Assembly (NCBI GenBank): GCA_023935145.1
Contig: CM043705.1
Span: 16,560,501 to 16,624,500 of the forward strand
DNA length: 64,000 bases
Source: Bretschneidera sinensis
Taxonomy: Eukaryota > Streptophyta > Magnoliopsida > Brassicales > Akaniaceae
Direction of reading: 5' to 3'
A program made the translations under genes and the position numbers. The notes under the pieces were generated by a model. It had not been told where the DNA came from. It ran no database searches and saw only the letters and a program-made list of their open reading frames with translations. Shown piece by piece: positions 58,323 to 64,000 of the stretch. Position 1 is the stretch's first letter; each line of letters starts with the position of its first letter.

Positions 58323-59873
58323 TGTAGATCGAGGTTTCAACCCAAGAGGGGGGTGAATTGGGTTTTTAAAACTTTTTGCGGAATTAATACAAGTTTATAA
58401 AAACGTATAAGCAGCAAACAATTAAGACAAGTAATGCGTTGTAAATAAAGAGTTTAAGAGTAGAGGATGCAAACTCAGATTATAGTGGTTCGGCAATATC
58501 GGATTCGTTCCGACCCTACGTCCACTCTCTTCAAGGAACCTCCTTGAAGTAATCCACTAAGTAACTTAGTCGTATAACTTCGCCGGTGTTGTACAAACCT
58601 TACAATCCCTTCCTCTCAGAAGCTATCCCCTTCCTCTCGGAAGTAATCCCCTTCCTCTCGGAAGTAATCCCTTTACAAAAGATGCTGTAAAGTAAATGGT
58701 AGAGAGACAGCAAATGAAAGCTTATACAACTGAATAATGTCTCTCTTTCAAAGTAAAGCTTGAAGAATGGCTCAACATGAGTATTTCAAAGCTTTTTTGA
58801 GTTTCAAAGAATGAATGACTTGATTGTGTGTGTTCTTCTCTTTTTGAATGTCTTCTCCTTCTTATTGAATGCTGAATTGAGTGGGTTTATATAGCCATCA
58901 ATTAATATGGTCGTTAGACTTTAATTTGAATTGATTATGCCTTTGAAATCTCAGATTTCGAGTCCCAACGGTCATATTTTTGAACTTCCAGTCGACTGGG
59001 TCGTGATACCAGTCGACTGGATCCTCTCTAAAAATCATATTTTTGCTGCTACAGTGTTACCAGTCGACTAGGTAGACTTACCAGTCGACTGGGAACCTTC
59101 TGCCCATTTTACCAGTCGACTGTACTATTCACCCAGTCAACTGGGTCACTGTTTGAGCGCTGCTACAGTGTTTTCATGATGAACAGTGTTTTCAGCATCA
59201 ATTTTCTTCATATCTCTTTATTCTTTTTGGATTTTTGAGTTCCAAAAAATCTCCTAATTTAATCAAACTTTCTTGCACATTAAACACACGAGTTAAACAC
59301 TTCAAAAGTGTTTTGTTATCATCAAAATTAATCTAATCAATTTCTTGATTAAAGCATTTTTGATGATGACAAAACATATTACAAATTTACGCATAATGTG
59401 TGTGCAAGATATATGAAGAATGATATATTACAAATGCTCAAGTAATTTTCTATGTCAACATAAATTCTTCTTAAGTTTAATTAAAGAATGTTAAGTATTG
59501 AGCCCAAAGAACTTATTTGCATTTAATAAAATCACTTGGAGATTTTGTATCTTTAGTTAATTAAGACTATATAATAAAATGCAATGCAAATATAATTAGC
59601 TCATAACAATTGAAATGCTTACAAAGAGTGTCTTAGGATTCAAACCTATAATTTATTCCTATTGTCTTTGAAGTTGTATTTCAATTATTCTCCTTGAATT
59701 TGATCTTTTGGAGAGCTTATTGATTTTTGAGATCATCAACTTTGATTCACCAATTTCTACAATCTTGATCTCCTTTGATATATAAGCACTATTAACAATT
59801 TGTATTACTTAAGTAATATTCATTAGTGCTTAATTAAGATTTTTGTCACTATCAAAATCATTCAGGGTCAACA
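58323..59873 (-). repeat. 3' LTR of the SIRE-like Copia element
   Basis: It is 1,551 bp, TGTAGATCGAGG...GGGTCAACA on the plus strand. It includes three tandem CTTCCTCTCGGAAGTAATCC units (58604-58672), a minus-strand TATA box (TATATAA, about 58886-58892) and an array of CCAGTCGACTGG palindromes (58988-59145) on the U3 side of that TATA box. Confidence 0.85.
58988..59145. promoter_or_regulatory. Array of six palindromes in the LTR U3 region
   Basis: CCAGTCGACTGG is perfect at 58988-58999, 59009-59020 and 59081-59092, with variants at 59060-59072, 59112-59123 and 59132-59145. In element orientation the array lies 100-260 bp upstream of the TATA box, where an enhancer would be expected. Binding of a protein is a guess. 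Confidence 0.5.
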
Positions 59874-60450
59874 ATCTCCCCCTTTTTGATGATGACAAAA
59901 ATCTTAAGAATAATATCTAACAAGATCTCTAATATTCTTATTTCTTCTCCCCCCTTTTTGTCATAATAAAAAAAGGGTGGATTTCAAAGAAGAGCTCCCC
60001 CTCAAAATATGCTATTGAAAATATTTTGATGAAACATATTGAGAAAAGAATCGTTTTACAAGATATCAAGAAATATAAAGCTTTTGAAAGAGTTCCTTTA
60101 GCACATAGAGATAAAATTCTCAAGATATAATATCCAAATTTAAAACATATCAAAAATAGTTTATCAAGTATTTAAAACTCATTGGAGTAAAATGATTTTA
60201 CCAAAGGTTTTCTCTTTTACCAATAAATCAGATTTTCTCCCCCTTTCAAAAAGTCTAAAGTAATTATTTTTAAAGAAATAAAATTGGATAAAACTTAACA
60301 AGCCTTATCGGTAATTGATTGATTGAATAATCAAGACAAATAGCTCATCAACTACTCAAAAAGATGTTCAAATTGGAAATATCTATAATTACTTGAAAAA
60401 AAATTACTTCCCCTGCATATATGCACCAAAATGTAATTTTCAATTATCAA
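59874..60450 (-). other. 3' non-coding region and PPT of the SIRE-like element
   Basis: It holds the PPT next to the LTR and further purine-rich, PPT-like strings (plus strand CTCCCCCCTTTTTG near 59946, GCTCCCCCTC near 59994, CTCCCCCTTTC near 60238). No ORF resembles an env gene. Confidence 0.6.
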
Positions 60451-61466
60451 TCAAATATCATAATCTAGCAATCTCATTAACATTCTAATCTTACAAAACC
60501 TAGCTTCACTTAGGGATTTTGCAAGAATGTCAGCTATTTGATCTTATGAAGGTATGAATTCTAGTCTTATATCACCTTTTTTAGCATGATCTCTTAAGAA
60601 ATGATGTTTAATTTCTATGTGCTTTGTTCTAGAGTGCTGAATAGGGTTCTTGGTTAGGTTGATAGCACTAGTATTATCATAAAATATCGGGATACCTTTT
60701 AGGTTCATGCCATAGTCTTCTAGTTATTGTTTCATCCATAATACTTGGGCACAACAACTTTCAGCTGCTACATATTCCGCCTCAGCGGTTGATAGTGCAA
60801 CGGAATTCTGTTTCTTGGAAAACCAAGAAGTTAACATAGCACCTAAGAATTAGCATGTTCCACTTGTGCTCTTTCTATCTAACCTACATCTAGCAAAATC
60901 AGCAGATGAATATCCTACTAGCTCAAAAGATGAATCTTTAGAGTACCATAATCCTATGGTTTGGGTTCTTTATAGATATTTAAGGATCCTTTTTACTGCA
61001 ACTATATGTGATTCCTTAGGATTAGCCTGAAATCTAGCACACATGCATACACTGAACATTATATCAGGTCTACTTGCAGTTAAATAAAGTAAAGCATCTA
61101 TCATGCTTCTATAATATTTAGAATCTACAGATTTCCCTTCTTCATCAAGATCAAGTTTAGTAGTTGTGCTTATAGGCGTTCCAAGTGGCTTTGAGCTATC
61201 CATACCGAACCTCTTTAGTAGGTCCTTGATGTACTTCTGTTGATTGATGAAGATACCTCCTTTTAGTTGCTTGATTTGAAGTCCAATGAAGTAGGTAAGT
61301 TCTCCTATCATGCTCATTTCAAATTCACCTTGCATGCACTTTGCAAACTCTTGACACATAGATTCATTAGTAGCACCAAATATAATATCATCAACATATA
61401 TTTGAACAATCAAAGTGTCATTTTTGTGAGTTTTTGTGAAGAGAGTTGTGTCTATTCTACCTCTTA
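60451..61466 (-). pseudogene. RT and RNase H of the SIRE-like Copia element (partial)
   Basis: The minus-strand frame from about 61466 reads RGRIDTTLF, the catalytic IYVDDIIFGATNE, then LTYFIGLQIKQLKGGIFINQ, SKPLGTPISTTTKLD and TASRPDIMFSVCMCARFQ. After a stop at 60970-60972, RNase H continues (ALSTAEAEYVA, LTKNPIQHSRTKHIEIKHHF) to the natural stop at 60451-60453. Further stops lie near 60850, 60728 and 60543. The RT N-terminal half is missing because of the adjacent insertion. Confidence 0.88.
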
Positions 61467-61470
61467 CCGT

Positions 61471-62052
61471 TGTTATTTGTCTAAGTTTCAAACATGTCCA
61501 AACATGGTCTAAAGTTGGTTAAAGTCCAAACCAAAGGTGGAGTATGAAATTTCAGCAAGTTAAAAGGTTGTACACAAGTGTGTGCTTAAGTTTTGAGCAT
61601 GGGAAGGTCAGGCACACTGCTGTGCAAGTTTCAGCACACAAACAAGAGGTGTGCGCACAGCATCAGGAGGCTGCCGCATCAGGTCACGCCGCAGCACATA
61701 GCACCAGCGCCGCAGCACACAGCAAGCCATGCTTCCAGCCCTGCCTCAGCGTCGTACCACACCATTTTAGGGCCGCAGCACACAGCACATGGCTACACAC
61801 ATGATCCAGCATGCATAAGACCTCTCCAATCATGTGTGCACCACATCAAAACGCACAGCATCACTTAGAGAGTGATGTAGGGCTGAGATTAAAGGAAGAA
61901 CATGATCAAAGGGAGGATAATGACTCACAAGAATGTCCAAGAATTAAGAGGCCTTTTGGGGTAAAAACCCAAGAGCAAATCCATGAGAGCTTAGGCCCAA
62001 AGTGGACAATATCATACCAATGTGGAGATATGTGGTGTCCATAGTCCTTACA
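61471..62052 (+). repeat. 5' LTR of the plus-strand Copia element
   Basis: It starts TGTTATTTGTC and ends GTCCTTACA, two bases before the PBS. The middle (61620-61800) is GC-rich, with repeated GCAGCACACAGCA-like strings. The start is placed by the TG and by the end of RT homology on the left; the partner LTR is not in the window. Confidence 0.65.
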
Positions 62053-62054
62053 AG

Positions 62055-62066
62055 TGGTATCAGAGC
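62055..62066 (+). other. PBS of the plus-strand Copia element
   Basis: TGGTATCAGAGC, exact match to the initiator tRNA-Met site. Confidence 0.88.
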
Positions 62067-62294
62067 ACAGAAGCTGGTTATCGGAACAAGAAGTAGAAGG
62101 TACGGAGCCAAGACTCCAATAATCAAATATCAAACTTCTTGGGTGATTCAAGAACGGTGTAAAGATCAAGATCCGGTCGTGTTCTTGAAGGTTGATTCAA
62201 GAACGGTGTTAAAGATCCATCTTCGATCTGTGTTCTTGAGGTTGAAGAAAGTAGTTGTGGTTAGTGCACAAATCTGGGATCTTGTCCGCAAAAG

Positions 62295-63049
62295 ATGGCT
62301 TCAAATTTCTGTGTAGAGAAGTTTGATGGAAAGGGGGACTTTACCCTATAGAAGCGGAAGATCAAGGAGGTTTTCATGCAGCAAAAAGTGGACTTGGCTA
62401 TTAGAGAAGATGATGCTTTTCAGCAAGTGTCATGGAGGACCAGCGGACCGAGATGAAGAAGATGGCTTACAGCACCATTTTCTTGCATATGTCGGACAAT
62501 ATCACAAGGGAGTGCGGAGACTCGAAAGATCCAGCTGCATTATGGAAGAAACTGGATGAATTGTTTCTTGCCAAGACTCTCCCACATAAGAGGTATCTTC
62601 GGAAATGAATCTTTGCTTTTAAATTTGATCCTAAGAAAGAGTTGCAAGATGATATTGATGCCAAGATAAGGAGTGCATCAAGTGGTAAAGGGCTGCTCTT
62701 TAAAAGAAGGCCAACAACTTGGTATGGTAGCAACCATGGCTACTACGGGGACAGAGGTAGAGGAGAGAGCGATGGGAGAGTGCACAGCAGCATGTATGGC
62801 TACTACCGGGACAGAGGTAGAGGAGAGAGCCATAGGAGAGTGCACAACAGCATGCATGGCTACTACCAGGATAGAGGTAGAGGAGAAAGCCATGGGAGAA
62901 TGCATTCCAAAGTGAGATTTAGAGGGAAGAGCTGTTACTACTGCCATAAGGAGGGTCATGTCAAGAAAGATTGCAAGAAGATGACAAGGGATAGAGGAGG
63001 AAGCTATACCAAGAATGGAGAGGCTTCAGTTACCAAAATAGAACAGTAA
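62295..63049 (+). pseudogene. Copia gag with an Arg/Gly repeat region
   Basis: It starts MASNFCVEKFDGKGDFTL, followed by a stop at 62349-62351 where relatives have Trp. The frame shifts near 62420, and a second stop lies near 62608. The C-terminal part (62642-63049) has three tandem 20-residue units of the type GYYxDRGRGESxxRxHxxM (62738-62917). A CCHC knuckle, CYYCHKEGHVKKDC, follows at 62933-62974. The arginine/glycine-rich repeats directly before the knuckle suggest added RNA binding. Confidence 0.82.
62738..62917 (+). repeat. Three tandem 60-bp units in gag
   Basis: GGCTACTAC starts each unit, at 62738, 62798 and 62858. The period is exactly 60 bp, so the frame is preserved. The units differ at roughly 5-8 positions each. 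Confidence 0.92.
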
Positions 63050-64000
63050 GATGATGATGTTCTTATTGTGTGCTCAAGTGTGAGCAAGGGGCAAGAAGGC
63101 AGCGGGAAATGAATCTTGGATACCGGATGCACTCATCATATGAGCCCTCACAAAGAATGGTTCAAGAATTTCAAGAAGATCAATAATGGAAGGGTCTTCT
63201 TGGGGAATGATAATTCTTGCCAAGTGAGAGGGATTGGAGACATCCAATTGAGGATGTTTGATGGAGTCAAAAGGCTGCTAGAAACTGTGAGGTATGTTCC
63301 AGATTTGAAGAGGAACTTGATCTCATTGGGGCAGCTAGATTCCATGGGCTATACATGCAAGATAGAGGGAAGAAAGATCAAGGTGGCCAAGGGATCTTTG
63401 GTAGTGATCAAGGCAGCAAGAAACGATGGACTCTATGAGATGATCGGAGAAACAGAAACCAATGATCAAGCAGCAAGCTTGATGGCTGAGCTGGATAAGG
63501 CAGCCCTTTGGCATACTCGCTTGGGACACATGAGCGAAAAGGGCCTGCAAGTGCTTAGCAAGGAAGGTCTACTTGGTGGTGACAAAGTAGAAGAACTGGA
63601 TTTCTGTAAGAGCTGTGTTTTTGGGCAGCAACATCGGGTCAGCTTCAACACCGGAGTGCACAAGTCTAAGTGCATTCTTGACTACATTCGTGCGGACCTT
63701 TGGGGACCAGCTAGGACATCAACACAGGGAGGTAACATTTACTTTCTGTCTTTAATTGATGATTATTCAAGAAAAATGTTTATTTGGTGAAAAATAAATC
63801 AGATGCATTGAATAAGTTAGTGGTGTGGAAAGGGCTGGTTGAGACTCAAATGGGTAGAGTAGTTAAGGGGATAAGAACCGATAATGGCTTAGAAATTTTT
63901 AACCAAGAACTTGATCAATTCTATAGGTTAAATGGCATTCTAAGACATAGGACCGTTATGGAAACTCCTCAGCAAAATGGAGTTGCTGAGTTGATGAATA
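63050..64000 (+). pseudogene. Protease and integrase of the plus-strand Copia element (partial)
   Basis: The protease has ILDTGCTHHMSPHKEWF. The GAG-pre-integrase block has ALWHTRLGHMSEKGL. The integrase zinc-binding Cys pair is CKSC. The catalytic residues are in DYIRADLWGP, IRTDNG and, near the window end, PQQNGVAELM. A frameshift in a run of A near 63772 ends the first frame at 63790, and homology continues in the next frame. A stop or shift also separates it from gag near 63110. Confidence 0.85.

Larger units (their letters stand above)
58323..61470 (-). mobile_element. SIRE-like Copia element (3' part)
   Basis: On the minus strand it shows the end of pol (60451-61466), a 3' non-coding stretch, a PPT (AAAAGGGGGAGAT, 59874-59886) and a 3' LTR (58323-59873). 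It sits in LTR3 of the preceding Gypsy element. Pol breaks off inside RT at 61466-61470, where a plus-strand Copia element begins, so its 5' part should resume beyond the window. The lineage is inferred from YVDDIIFGATNE, GTPIS and the AAGGGGGAGA tract. Confidence 0.87.
61471..64000 (+). mobile_element. Plus-strand Copia element, runs off the window
   Basis: It consists of a 5' LTR (61471-62052), a PBS (62055-62066), gag (62295), and protease and integrase regions to the window end. It lies inside the RT of the SIRE-like element. The five bases before it, ACCGT (61466-61470), are the predicted target-site duplication, testable beyond the window. Gag and pol contain stops and frameshifts. Confidence 0.87.

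Noticed and set aside
62673..62915. Repetitive ORF (MATTGTEVEERAMGEC units) in the gag region
   Set aside because: It is a shadow of the 60-bp repeats in another frame. The frame containing the zinc knuckle (62642-63049) is the real one.
1..64000. CRISPR arrays, tRNA or rRNA genes, bacterial-type operons
   Set aside because: Direct repeats seen are LTRs, minisatellites or microsatellites. No regular repeat-spacer pattern, cloverleaf or rRNA segment was recognised; the TGGTATCAGAGC strings are primer binding sites, not tRNA genes.

Overview
This window is plant nuclear DNA, most likely from a eudicot. It holds one intron-rich host gene surrounded by LTR retrotransposons of several Copia and Gypsy lineages, plus MITEs, a LINE remnant and long AT-rich introns. 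Grapevine or a relative is possible from the style of the repeats, but the species cannot be fixed from sequence alone. I found no CRISPR array, operon, tRNA or rRNA gene. I also found no credible new multi-gene system; the interest lies in how the transposons are nested and rearranged.

Layout. (1) 1-5042: a Tnt1/Tork-like Copia element on the minus strand, full length except for the clipped end of its 3' LTR, killed by five in-frame stops. (2) 5658-11202, minus strand: a lipid phosphate phosphatase gene with seven coding exons that join to an open frame of 285 codons; a non-coding first exon probably lies near 14182-14290. Its 3.8-kb last intron holds a MITE, a LINE 3' end and diverged repeats. 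(3) 14565-14960: a foldback MITE just upstream of the inferred start of that gene. (4) 15800-18972: a non-coding element with LTR-like ends and two minisatellite arrays. (5) 19033-39083: a three-level nest. A short Copia-type element (19033-39083) is split by an Athila-like Gypsy element (19043-37618), whose left LTR is itself split by a Tekay/Del-like chromovirus (19079-28575). Target-site duplications support the two inner insertions. (6) 39286-39916: a minus-strand LTR with a PBS on one side and a PPT on the other. (7) 40925-45137: a Reina-like Gypsy element cut inside its integrase by (8) 45138-58322, a second Tekay/Del-like element arranged LTR-internal-LTR-internal-partial LTR. (9) 58323-61470: a SIRE-like Copia element on the minus strand that interrupts the third LTR. 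It is itself interrupted by (10) a plus-strand Copia element, 61471 to the window end.

All transposon coding regions carry stops, frameshifts or deletions, so none looks autonomous. The phosphatase is the only gene that appears functional: its splice signals, reading phase and all three catalytic motifs are intact. Percentages and repeat counts given here were made by eye.
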